DNA of 12,500 nucleotides, taken from contig CM060316.1 in assembly GCA_030674155.1 (NCBI GenBank), positions 79,174,775 to 79,187,274 of the forward strand, written 5' to 3'. A program made the position numbers and the translations under genes. The notes beneath the pieces were generated by a model that was given only the letters and a program-made list of their open reading frames with translations, did not search any database and was not told where the DNA came from. Within the stretch, counting starts at the first letter, position 1; every line of letters starts with the position of its first letter. Below are positions 7,396 through 12,432 of the stretch, one piece after another. Source of the DNA: Stramonita haemastoma (Eukaryota > Mollusca > Gastropoda > Neogastropoda > Muricidae).

Positions 7396-9365
7396 CGTGC
7401 GCGTGCGTGCGTGCGTGCGTGTGTTTCGTGTGTTTCACTTCCTTATTTCAAAACATCAGCATGCATAAGAAAAAAAACCCGAAGTTTTATACAGCTACAT
7501 AGTTTCACTCCATGTTTTATTTTGGAGTGTCAAGTTGATTTTTTTTTCCTTCTTATCTTGTGAATGCATTCTTATCTATAATTGGTTACATTTTATGCGT
7601 TTGGGTCTCAATTTCATTATTTTATAATATCAAATGGTTTTAGGAAGACTCAGCAATCCACATTCAGGTTCCTGCTGAACTACCATTCTTTAGATCAAAG
7701 TTTGAAACCATCACTTATCTGTTCGGGAAATTTTAACCTGATCCAAATATGTATTCTTTCTCCTTTCTTAATTCTTGTGCTGTGAGCTCTTATTTTAAAA
7801 AAAAACAAGAATCTTGCTTGAATATTGCCGGTCATAAATTGTCTATATGATCACATGTCTCTTTCAGTCTGTTTGCTAGCTGACTGGCCGGCTAGAATCT
7901 CTGAGTTAGAAAAAAAAAAGCGCAACAGTCTCAAATCTTAACAGCACCTTGTAGATTAAAGAAGGAGAAATTTGACAATAATTATTATGTAGGTCAACTT
8001 CTATGTTGACCTGCTAATGTTTCATCACTTTATTACATCTATCTATTACATCTATATTAAAAAGTATCATCAAGATGAGGCTTTTACAATGTCGTAATTC
8101 ATACATATTAACAGCTGGCTGATTGCTGAGAGATGGATGACAACCGGCATAATTGCGAACGAGAGAAGAAGAAGAAGAACCTGCATAATTATTTTCACAG
8201 GGACGGATAGCCTAGTGGTCAGAACATTGCGCTGGCAATTTGACGACCCGGGTTCGATTCCGGTCGAGGAGATTTTTCTCCTGGAGTTAACATCAGTGCT
8301 GACTCCACTCTCCCCAAAAGTCCTTTGGATGAGACTTTAAACCGAGGCCCCGTGTGCAAACGCACGCAGAACATCTTGCGCACACGTTAAATCCTGTTCC
8401 GCTTTTCGTAAGAGTAGGCCATCGTGTACCGGTGGAAACAGATGGCATTTACGAAAATGCATACACACGGGGACTGGATGTAAAAAAAGCACAAGAGTGC
8501 TTATTCCATTATCCTCGATATAACAGAATAAACCGTATCAAATCAAATCAAGCCTTTAACGATGCATATCATCTTTTCTGCGAATACGTGACCAGCTGCT
8601 GGATTCTGGGCAGTGCATATTATGGACAGGTGGGATGTAGCCTGCCTTTGTCATTGCCGGCCGATACAGAGAGTGATCCAAAGGAAAACAAGGGGACAAC
8701 AGATGCCACTGGCCACAAACCTGTGCATGTTTACACACGCTTTGATTCTGCCTATCCCGCCGATGGGATTTTGAATCTGATGGCATTAATGTCCTCTAAC
8801 TGGCTGTGCTCTATTATATCATTTTTTTCTCGTGATAGGCTAAAGACGTTTGTTGAAAATTCTTTGTGTGTGCAGATAACATATATAACCTAATCTAACA
8901 GGACTAGCTATTAAAGCATTAATGCATATTGATGTGGGTATTTTTTTTTTCCTTTACCTTTTTATATTGATGTAGCCAAATGAAATATTCATATATCAGA
9001 CACAACTCAAACTCCACGTCTCTCTGCTTTGCTTTTTTAAAAACAGAATTCTACGCATGCAAGAAGGCGGCTTTCTGGAGAAATGGCGCAGTAAATGGTG
9101 GAAAGTGACCAACGAATGCGAAAATAAGGCCACCTCTGTCAGCCAAGCAGAACGGTTGGGAGTGGCCAAACTGACCGGGCTTCTCGTGGTCTATGGGTCA
9201 GTGATAGCCATGTCCATCCTGTGCTTTTTCTTCAGCTTCTGTTTTTACGGCACCTCCTTCTTCCAAAGAGGCCTTTCAAGGGGGCGGTCCTTTCTGTTGC
9301 TGCAGCTGCTGCCGCTGAGACGGAAGAAGCCAGGCCCGAAAGTTCTGCCAATGGCAGTGGACTAG
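405..9365 (+). CDS. Ionotropic glutamate receptor, 3' six exons (partial gene)
   Basis: Ligand-gated cation channel subunit of the iGluR superfamily, acting in the plasma membrane as part of a tetramer. The coding parts are 405-505, 2244-2334, 2971-3377, 4571-4785, 6921-7174 and 9047-9365. All introns are GT-AG and junction phases match. Order seen: S1 (GFCIDLLE; NGTWSGMVGM; GPYTITSIRE with the ligand-binding Arg), M1 (FTKAIWLSLLATTLCVGLGL), polyQ loop, M2 pore loop (GSLMQQG), M3 (YTATLASMLTV), S2, M4 and a short tail. That is about 460 residues, the usual size of the LBD-TMD module. The amino-terminal domain must lie upstream of the window. MQQG resembles AMPA/kainate receptors, but the M3 motif does not, so the subfamily is unclear; a divergent AKDF-type or epsilon-like receptor is possible. 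Exon 3 has two 1-base frame breaks, so the gene is broken as written. Confidence 0.93.
580..723 (+). repeat. (GT)n microsatellite with GC-GT interruptions
   Basis: An alternating GT array 75 bp after the exon A donor, interrupted by TATGT units and ending in a GCGTGC purine-pyrimidine alternating stretch. Such alternating sequence can adopt Z-DNA. The open frames across it on both strands are artefacts. Confidence 0.95.
724..1270 (+). other. Intron 1 spacer, no recognised feature
   Basis: Mixed-composition DNA. A 69-codon open frame at 905-1114 shows no recognisable domain and no splice logic linking it to the receptor. I see no RNA gene or clear repeat. Confidence 0.5.
1275..1473 (-). mobile_element. 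Degraded tRNA-derived SINE (head near 1412-1473)
   Basis: On the minus strand a pol III B box (GGTTCGGTTCC, within 1414-1426) lies about 44 nt downstream of an A-box-like TGGTCTTGTGGT (1458-1469). This is the spacing of a tRNA promoter. The D-arm and T-arm sequence is tRNA-like but the cloverleaf is not convincing, so it is a SINE head rather than a tRNA gene. The body seems to extend down to about 1275 and contains a perfect 6-bp hairpin (1349-1363). I could not place the 3' end or a target-site duplication. Confidence 0.5.
1480..1735 (+). other. Intron 1 spacer, no recognised feature
   Basis: AT-rich intronic sequence between the SINE remnant and the purine tract. No coding potential or repeat family is recognised. 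Confidence 0.45.
1740..2106 (+). repeat. Purine-rich GAAA/GAAC repeat tract
   Basis: About 365 bp that is nearly all A and G on the + strand, built of AAAG, AAAGAA and (GAAC)n units. The GAAC run is at 1876-1905. The long Phe/Ser/Leu open frames on the opposite strand are composition artefacts. This is intron 1, ending about 140 bp before exon B. Confidence 0.9.
2244..2334 (+). CDS. iGluR exon B: S1 middle, NGTWSGMVG motif
   Basis: After the acceptor TGTCAG the exon reads RYRIVESPDKKFG, then APEDNGTWSGMVGMVKRK. This is the classic iGluR stretch in which a charged loop is followed by (N/D)G.W.GM(V/I)G. It supplies one phase base plus 30 codons and ends in phase 0 at a GTAATA donor, which is weak at position +5. 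The downstream sequence stays open for some codons into a (CT)n stretch, but that is intron: homology resumes only at 2971. Confidence 0.9.
2381..2425 (+). repeat. (TCTG)n-(CT)n microsatellite with cryptic acceptor-like end
   Basis: TCTG units grade into (CT)n and end in CTCTAG at 2420-2425, about 90 bp after exon B. It looks like a strong pyrimidine tract plus AG, but the downstream sequence (TGTGGTGTCTGC) does not continue the receptor. Confidence 0.85.
2430..2950 (+). other. Intron 2 sequence, no recognised feature
   Basis: Open frames of 78 codons (+) and 101 codons (-) overlap at 2442-2747 but match nothing I know. They could be a relic of an unclassified repeat. No splice signals tie them to the receptor. 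Confidence 0.45.
2971..3377 (+). CDS. iGluR exon C: S1 end, M1, polyQ loop, M2 pore loop (two frame breaks)
   Basis: The exon starts in phase 0 after CTCTCACCAG with EVDMGVG, continues in a second frame as YTITSIREAVVDFS, and then in a third frame as LPYMEDGGGILTKK. These three pieces are collinear with the iGluR S1 end, so two 1-base losses (near 2989-2994 and 3032-3037) are the simplest reading. The Arg codon at 3012-3014 is the conserved ligand alpha-carboxylate contact. M1 follows (about 3116-3196), then a cytoplasmic loop with 18 Gln (3245-3298), then the pore loop ending SLMQQ. The exon ends on a single base (G of Gly) at a GTAAGA donor, phase 1. The third frame stays open upstream to 2930, but that part has no family similarity. 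Confidence 0.88.
3245..3298 (+). repeat. CAG/CAA tract encoding 18 Gln in the receptor M1-M2 loop
   Basis: Twelve uninterrupted CAG codons are followed by three CAA-CAG pairs, all in the receptor frame. In iGluR topology the M1-M2 loop is cytoplasmic, so the tract would face the cytosol. The CAA interruptions at the 3' end are of the type known to stabilise CAG arrays. Confidence 0.95.
3509..3553 (+). repeat. TTG/CTG triplet tract in intron 3
   Basis: GTT/CTG-type triplets including four consecutive CTG-phase units. The tract is the reverse complement of much of the exonic CAG/CAA array about 210 nt upstream, so the pre-mRNA could fold between them. Confidence 0.75.
3660..4075 (+). mobile_element. 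5'-truncated non-LTR retrotransposon (LINE) ORF2 C-terminus, frameshifted
   Basis: The first part, from 3697, reads MRCFRKLLGISYRDQITNEE and then a segment ending in YEKFLTTVKK. After a 1-base shift at 3832-3836 it continues KWYGHVTRSSGLAKTVLQGT, then RRRGRQSKRWEDNIREWTG, to a TGA at 4073-4075. KWYGHV and GRQ.KRWEDN are typical of the C-terminal end of animal LINE endonuclease/reverse transcriptase polyproteins. The reverse transcriptase core is absent and the frame is broken, so the copy is dead. The (AAAAT)-rich stretch just upstream (3660-3683) is probably unrelated simple sequence. Confidence 0.85.
4122..4521 (+). mobile_element. Candidate MITE / non-autonomous DNA element with inverted ends
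   Basis: The left end carries TCCACCAC (4122-4129) and AGTCGCACTGCA (4136-4147). The right end carries their reverse complements at 4514-4521 and 4496-4507. The 6-nt gap between blocks is the same length on both sides, although its sequence differs. The interior is AT-rich (about 350 bp) and non-coding, with an almost perfect 20-bp palindrome at 4165-4184. I could not identify a target-site duplication or a known superfamily. Confidence 0.5.
4571..4785 (+). CDS. iGluR exon D: M3 gate helix and start of S2
   Basis: The acceptor CATCCACAG completes the split Gly codon, giving MQQG and then METHPKNASARCLLGCWWVF. This is the usual pore-exit P..S.R.L.G.WW pattern. M3 runs through SILIVSTYTATLASMLTV. 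The canonical gate is SYTANLAAF; here it is TYTATLASM. S2 begins with DVRGFRVDSLDDL and the SGSAWDTVF segment, equivalent to AMPA SGSTKEFF. The exon ends in phase 0 at GTATGT. The exon is GC-rich compared with the flanking introns, as expected for coding sequence. Confidence 0.92.
4869..5330 (+). repeat. Tetranucleotide arrays: GACT, then CTCA, then AATGA/AATCA
   Basis: TGAC/GACT units (4870-4958) switch to (ACTC)n (4964-5000) and its interrupted continuation to about 5145. Looser (TCAA/TGAA) units follow to about 5330. A SINE 3' fragment lies within, at 5049-5075. This is intron 4; no gene is present. Confidence 0.85.
5049..5075 (+). mobile_element. Short SINE 3'-end fragment
   Basis: CATTATCCTCGATATAAAAG followed by AATA closely matches the 3' end of the full SINE at 8200-8551 (CATTATCCTCGATATAACAG). 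Only the terminal part is present, followed by an A-rich tail. Confidence 0.65.
5400..5681 (+). repeat. Degenerate pentanucleotide-period DNA flanking the satellite
   Basis: Many 5-nt steps (GTCCT, GTCTT, GTTAT, GTCAT, TTCAT at about 5615-5680; ATTAC/CATTG types at 5400-5450) suggest older, decayed units of the pentamer arrays that follow. Confidence 0.5.
5682..6030 (+). repeat. (CCATA)n pentanucleotide satellite with CCATG and CCAGA variants
   Basis: About 350 bp of CCATA units with blocks of CCATG (near 5761-5785) and CCAGA (near 5840-5865 and 5925-5945). Five is not a multiple of three, so the frame cycles through a 15-nt word without stops. This is why long Pro-Tyr-His and Met-Val-Trp-Tyr-Gly frames appear on both strands; they are not genes. 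Confidence 0.97.
6031..6222 (+). repeat. Transition region of decayed pentamers
   Basis: ATCAT, GTCAT and CATAT words with broken 5-nt spacing link the CCATA array to the AGCAT array. No other feature is seen. Confidence 0.5.
6223..6875 (+). repeat. (AGCAT)n/(AGCAC)n pentanucleotide satellite with 105-bp higher-order copy
   Basis: About 650 bp of AGCAT, AGCAC, AACAT and ATCAT pentamers. The 60 bp at 6691-6750 recur at 6796-6855 with one difference, an offset of 21 units, so segments have been duplicated as blocks. The array ends 45 bp before exon E. The Leu/Cys/Met-rich frames on the minus strand are artefacts. Confidence 0.97.
6892..6923 (+). promoter_or_regulatory. Exon E 3' splice site: branch point and tandem acceptor
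   Basis: CTAAC (6892-6896) is a good branch-point match with its A about 25 nt before the acceptor. A pyrimidine tract ending TCTCCCCCAG (6911-6920) follows, and then a second CAG (6921-6923). An additional CAG at 6898-6900 lies too close to the branch point to be favoured. Confidence 0.65.
6921..7174 (+). CDS. iGluR exon E: S2 lobe of ligand-binding domain
   Basis: The exon reads QKPSGGLYKEIADRM, TSEAVALEYVLSG, ERALLHDVNTVQYM, then LHCRQLHLA, SNGYGIILQQNAPYKDAVNNL. It aligns with the S2 lobe of iGluRs, including the conserved C...L....NGYGI segment. The Asp in LLHD lies where AMPA/kainate receptors have the amino-group-binding Glu; NMDA subunits also have Asp there. The acceptor is a CAGCAG tandem (6918-6923), so splicing could include or skip the first Gln. 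The donor is GTGAGT at 7175, phase 2, followed closely by a long (GT)n array. Confidence 0.92.
7189..7425 (+). repeat. (GT)n microsatellite with AAGT and GTGC interruptions
   Basis: Long GT arrays begin about 15 nt after the exon E donor, are broken by TGTAAGTG and TTAAGTAAGT, and end in a GCGTGCGT block. They lie on the sense strand in the same orientation as the array at 580. Arrays this close to a donor site can affect splicing in other genes; whether they do here is unknown. Confidence 0.95.
7430..8199 (+). other. Intron 5 spacer with a small perfect hairpin
   Basis: AT-rich sequence with no convincing gene; two 67-68-codon frames are low complexity. It contains a perfect 8-bp inverted repeat, AGGTCAAC...GTTGACCT, at 7991-8012 with a 6-nt loop, and a small GAAGAA run at 8166-8180. 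Confidence 0.5.
8200..8551 (+). mobile_element. Full-length tRNA-derived SINE (family 1, copy 1)
   Basis: The 5' head has an A box (GGATAGCCTAGTGGTC, from 8205) and a B box (GGGTTCGATTCC, 8250-8261), giving an internal pol III promoter. A central GGAGTTAACATCAGTG and CCACTCTCCCCAAAAGTCC region follows, then a 3' part with GACTGGATGTAAAAAAAGCA and CATTATCCTCGATATAACAG, and a tail of AAATC units. The copy at 10322-10629 on the other strand matches along its length, which defines the family and its ends. No clean target-site duplication was found. It sits in intron 5. Confidence 0.88.
8552..9046 (+). other. Intron 5 end, unrecognised
   Basis: The 5' part (8556-8790) is open on both strands and GC-richer, but I recognise no domain and it does not fit between exons E and F, whose phases already match. 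The last 160 bp are AT-rich and lead into the exon F acceptor AAAACAG. Confidence 0.45.
9047..9365 (+). CDS. iGluR exon F: end of S2, M4, short C-terminal tail and stop
   Basis: The first A completes a Leu codon. The exon then reads ILRMQEGGFLEKWRSKWW, the standard end of S2 (L.E.G.L....KWW), with Cys in NECEN. LGVAKLTGLLVVYG onward forms M4, which ends near FFFSFCFYG. The cytoplasmic tail is about 35 residues with a basic RRKK patch and ends at TAG 9363-9365. I see no C-terminal PDZ-ligand consensus. This short tail fits an AKDF-like receptor better than an NMDA GluN2 type. Confidence 0.92.
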
Positions 9366-9437
9366 TGGCGTGATGGCTGCCATGCCTCTCTGTGACAGAC
9401 ACAGGCAGGACTGTGGGCAGGGAAAGCGGCCAGGGTG

Positions 9438-9975
9438 TGAGAGAAAGAGAACAAAACGAAAAAGAAAAAGGATGGACGGAAGAAAAGTGAGAGATAGGGA
9501 AGGAACTAAAGAATGAATGAAGAAAGAAAGATCGAAGGGGAGAAAGAAGGGAGGAATAAAGGAAAAAAGTAGGAAAGAATTAAATGAGAGAGAGAAAGAA
9601 AGAAAGGAAGGAAGAAAGAAAGAGAGAACACAAACGAAAAACGAGAAAAGAAGAAACGAGAAAAGAAAAGAAAAGGAAGAAGGAAGAGAAGGAAGAAAGA
9701 AAGAAAAAGAAAGAAAAAAAAAAAGAAAAAAGAAGAAGAAAAGAAGAGGAAGAGGAAGGAAAGAAGAAGAAAAGAAGAAAAAAGAAGAAAGAAAGAAAGA
9801 AAGAAAGAAGAAGAAAACGAAAGGAAAGTAAGAAAAAAGGAAAGAAAGAAAAAAGGAAAGAACGAAAGTTAGAAAGAAGGAAGAAAGAAAGAAAGAAAGA
9901 AAAGAAAGAAAGAAAGAAAGAAGAAAGAAAGAAAGAAAGAAGAAAGAAAGAAAGGAAGGAAGAAGAAAGAAAATC
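9438..9975 (+). repeat. Purine-rich GAAA/GAAG tract in probable 3' UTR
   Basis: Over 500 bp of almost pure A/G starts about 70 bp after the receptor stop. Units are AAAG, GAAG and AGAAGA. The Lys/Glu/Arg frames (+) and Phe/Ser frames (-) are composition artefacts. Mirror-symmetric purine runs such as this can form triplex DNA. Confidence 0.93.
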
Positions 9976-10255
9976 ACGACAGGGAAAAGGAAAGACGCGT
10001 GTGTTGAGGTGGGAAATAGGAGGGTGAGTGTGTCTATTTTGAAGGTGGTGAGAAAACATGCCAAAAAACAAAAGAAAAAAATCTTGAATTTTACATTCCA
10101 TGGATTATTTTTTATTGTTTTTAAAACCAGATTGAAACTATTTCAATAATGAGCAGTTAATAAATTTTGCCTGTCTGTATGTATAACTGTTTGCACATCT
10201 ACCAATCTATCTATCCTTTTTTCTTTCGTTTTACTGTTTTCCTTCTATCTTTTTT
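9976..10255 (+). other. Probable 3' UTR end and downstream sequence
   Basis: Mixed, then AT-rich sequence. It includes AATAAA at 10159-10164 and little else I can name. Confidence 0.45.
10159..10164 (+). terminator. Candidate poly(A) signal for the receptor transcript
   Basis: AATAAA is followed 10-30 nt later by TGTCTGTATG, a GU-rich element of the kind expected after a cleavage site. It lies 794 bp after the stop codon. An earlier AATAAA at 9555 lies inside the purine tract and lacks a GU-rich element, so it is less likely. Confidence 0.5.
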
Positions 10256-10321
10256 TTCTTATTTATTTATTTATTTATTATTATTATTTATTATTTATTT
10301 ATTTATTTATTTATTCGTTTT
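10256..10321 (+). repeat. (TTTA)n microsatellite, tail of the minus-strand SINE
   Basis: TTTA/TTA units directly adjoin the 3' end of the inverted SINE. Read on the minus strand they are a (TAAA)n tail, so they were probably part of the inserted element or grew from its tail. Confidence 0.8.
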
Positions 10322-10629
10322 ATTTCGAGGATAATGGAATGAGCACTCACGTGCTTTTTTTTATATCAAGTCAACGTGTGTATACAGTTTTGTTAATTTT
10401 GTCATCCGTTCCCACCGGCCTACTCTTTTAAAAAAGTGGAACAAGTTTTAACCTGTGCGCAAGATGTCCTGCGTGCGTTCTCACACGGCACCTCGGTTTA
10501 AAGTCTCATACGAAGGACTTTTGGGGAGAGTGGAGTTGACACTGATGTTAACTCCAGAGCAAAACGAGATTCCAACCCGCGTCAGCAGACCACAAAGGCA
10601 TCGTTCTGACTACCATGCTATCCCCTCCC
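10322..10629 (-). mobile_element. tRNA-derived SINE (family 1, copy 2), inverted
   Basis: The reverse complement reads GGGGATAGCATGGTAGTCAG (head), a degraded B box (GGGTTGGAATC), GGAGTTAACATCAGTG, CCACTCTCCCCAAAAGTCC, GAGACTTTAAACCGAGG and GAGTAGGCC, and ends CATTATCCTCGA. These landmarks occur in the same order as in 8200-8551. The B box is mutated, so this copy is probably no longer transcribed by pol III. A 60-codon open frame across it is spurious. Confidence 0.85.
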
Positions 10630-10962
10630 TTTGTTAATCCTTGCATTTGTTTCAGACTTTTAGATAGTCTTTTTTATTTCCATTTATTCATTCCTTTATT
10701 CCCTCATTCATTTGTTTTACAACAGCTCACTCACTTATTCTTGCATCGCTTCATTTACTGATTCAGTAATTATTTTTTTCTTATTTCTATTTGTCTACCC
10801 TTTTCTTTGTTTCATGTTTATTGTTAAATCTTGATTTCTCGTTTCTTTCTTTGTTCACGCCGAAGTCCGATGTGCTGGGCCTGGGTTTTCAGGCGTTTAA
10901 CGGCAGCTCAATGCATTTTAACTCATAGGACAGACAACAATAGTTGCAGTCTGAGCTTTGAC
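10630..10962 (+). other. Downstream spacer, degenerate ATTC-type repeats
   Basis: Loose (CATT/TTAT)n sequence at 10675-10850, then about 100 bp of ordinary sequence. No gene is seen. Confidence 0.5.
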
Positions 10963-11007
10963 GAAAAGAGAAGAAGAAGAAGAAGAAGAAGAAGAAGAAG
11001 AAGAATT

Positions 11008-11052
<45 letters not shown>

Positions 11053-11271
11053 TGTCTGTCTGTTCTGTCTGTCTGTCTGTCTGTCTGTCTGTTGTCTGTC
11101 GTCCTTTCTTTCTTTCTTCCTTTCTATCTTTCTTTTTCTTTCTTTCTTTCTTTCTTTCTTCTCTTTCTTTCTTTCTTTCTTCTTCTTTCTTTCTTTCTTC
11201 TTTCTTTTCTTTCTTTCTTTCTTTCTTTTTCTTTCTTTTGTCTTTCTTTCTTTCTTTCTTTCTTTCTTTGT
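10963..11271 (+). repeat. Compound microsatellite: (GAA)n-(TCTG)n-(TTTC)n
   Basis: GAA units (about 10969-11004) abut TCTG units (11008-11100), which abut TTTC units (11101-11271). The strand changes from purine to pyrimidine at about 11005. All open frames here are artefacts. Confidence 0.95.
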
Positions 11272-11546
11272 TTACTCATTGATAAATGTAATTATTCATT
11301 TTCATTTTCTTTTATCTATTCAGCTGTTTATTCAATGGTAGAATTCGATGGCTTTTTTATCAGAGTTACTTTTTTATGCTTGGTTAGGCTGCACACATAC
11401 TGACTGGGCCATGGATTTCAATGTTATCATTATGAACATTGGTGCTGTTATTATTATCATAATCAGCTTTCGTAATAACCACCATAGAACTGCTTTTCTT
11501 CTGGTTTTTTTCTGCTTTGGTGTATTATCAAGTTCTTTAAATAACA

Positions 11547-11547
<1 letters not shown>
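11272..11547 (+). other. AT-rich spacer, no recognised feature
   Basis: AT-rich sequence with a small ATTATTATCATAATC stretch. No domain or RNA gene is recognised. Confidence 0.45.

Positions 11548-11633
<86 letters not shown>
11548..11633 (+). repeat. (GA)n microsatellite
   Basis: About 43 GA units, nearly perfect. They are complementary to the (CT)n array that starts 168 bp downstream. Confidence 0.97.
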
Positions 11634-11638
<5 letters not shown>

Positions 11639-11705
11639 CTTTATTGTGATCTAACGCAAAATCTGTTATGTTTTAGTGTTTCAAAATGCAATTCATATAA
11701 AGAAA

Positions 11706-11757
11706 GGCGGGACTGGATGTAAAATATTCACATAAGTGCGTATTTTTTATCATCAGA
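11706..11757 (+). mobile_element. SINE family 1, 3'-end fragment
   Basis: CGGGACTGGATGTAAAATAT, then CATAAGTGCGTATT and ATCATCAGAAAA, match the 3' end of the SINE at 8200-8551 (GGGACTGGATGTAAAA..., GAGTGCTTATTCCATTATCC). The head and middle are missing. It is followed by GATTT units. Confidence 0.7.
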
Positions 11758-11800
11758 AAAAATGATTTGATTTGATTTGACTAGATTTCGTTTCATTTCA

Positions 11801-11824
11801 TCTCTCTCTCTCTCTCTCTCTCCT

Positions 11825-11915
<91 letters not shown>
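11801..11915 (+). repeat. (CT)n microsatellite
   Basis: About 115 bp of CT, with one TCCTCCTT interruption at 11821-11829. It is a near inverted repeat of the (GA)n array at 11548. Confidence 0.97.
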
Positions 11916-11920
<5 letters not shown>

Positions 11921-12112
11921 ACATGCATTTATTTTTTTTTTAACTAGTTAGCTTTTCCCCTAGTCACTGTTAAGACCTGTTTATTGCCACAATGTTTATC
12001 TATAGAGCTGATATCGCTCACCATATACAACCGGTGACATTTTAAATATCATACAGTAAGTTGACCTAAGGTTATGGTAGCTATGTGTGTAGGGGGGTGA
12101 CAGTGAGGGGGT

Positions 12113-12125
12113 GGGAGTTGCCATA
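12113..12125 (+). repeat. Left target-site duplication of the SINE at 12126
   Basis: GGGAGTTGCCATA, identical to 12420-12432. The 13-bp direct repeat exactly brackets the SINE. Confidence 0.85.
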
Positions 12126-12419
12126 AAAACAGTTTAAAGTTAAAGTCTGTCCCGAGCCTAAGGCTCATCAGGCCGGTGCTTATCCCGGTTTCTGTGGCGT
12201 TAAGCGACTGAGAATCATAGACTCCCCCCTGGATAGGACGCCAGTCTATGGCAGGGTTAACCCCCAACACAAGGACGGTACCCCTTTTACACCTCGGTGG
12301 GGTGAGAAAATATCCGTGAAGTGCCTTTTCCAAGAGCACAACGCCGAAAGCTGGGATCGAACCCGCAACCTTTAGATTACGAGTCCAACGCCCTAACCAC
12401 TAGACTACAGCGGCGGCTC
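12126..12419 (-). mobile_element. tRNA-derived SINE (family 2) with intact TSD
   Basis: On the minus strand the head (12414 down to 12343) is a tRNA-like sequence of 72 nt. It has an A box TAGTCTAGTGGTTAGG, a perfect 5-bp anticodon stem around loop CTCGTAA (CGT anticodon, threonine-like), a B box GGGTTCGATCCC, 4 of 5 T-stem pairs and 4 Watson-Crick acceptor pairs. The body then carries GGAAAAGGCACTTCAC, CACCGAGG, CCATAGACTGGCGTCC and GATGAGCCTTAGGCTC. A 13-bp direct repeat flanks it exactly, so it inserted by target-primed reverse transcription and is fairly young. This is a retroposed SINE, not a functional tRNA gene. Confidence 0.9.
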
Positions 12420-12432
12420 GGGAGTTGCCATA
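12420..12432 (+). repeat. Right target-site duplication of the SINE at 12126
   Basis: GGGAGTTGCCATA, a perfect copy of 12113-12125. It marks the pol III start side of the element. Confidence 0.85.

Noticed and set aside
8354..8893. 179-codon open frame in intron 5
   Set aside because: It begins inside the SINE, and its downstream part has no known domain or splice logic.
9276..10101. Phe/Ser-rich minus-strand frames and Lys/Glu/Arg-rich plus-strand frames, up to 262 codons
   Set aside because: Both strands of the GAAA tract are open in several frames. Part of the longest one overlaps the true receptor exon F in antisense.
10831..11403. Arg-run plus Ser-Val-Cys-Leu plus Phe/Ser open frame
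   Set aside because: It crosses three simple-repeat blocks and has no domain.
12343..12414. Functional tRNA-Thr(CGT) gene
   Set aside because: The cloverleaf is imperfect in the acceptor and T stems, and the sequence continues into a SINE body bracketed by a target duplication.
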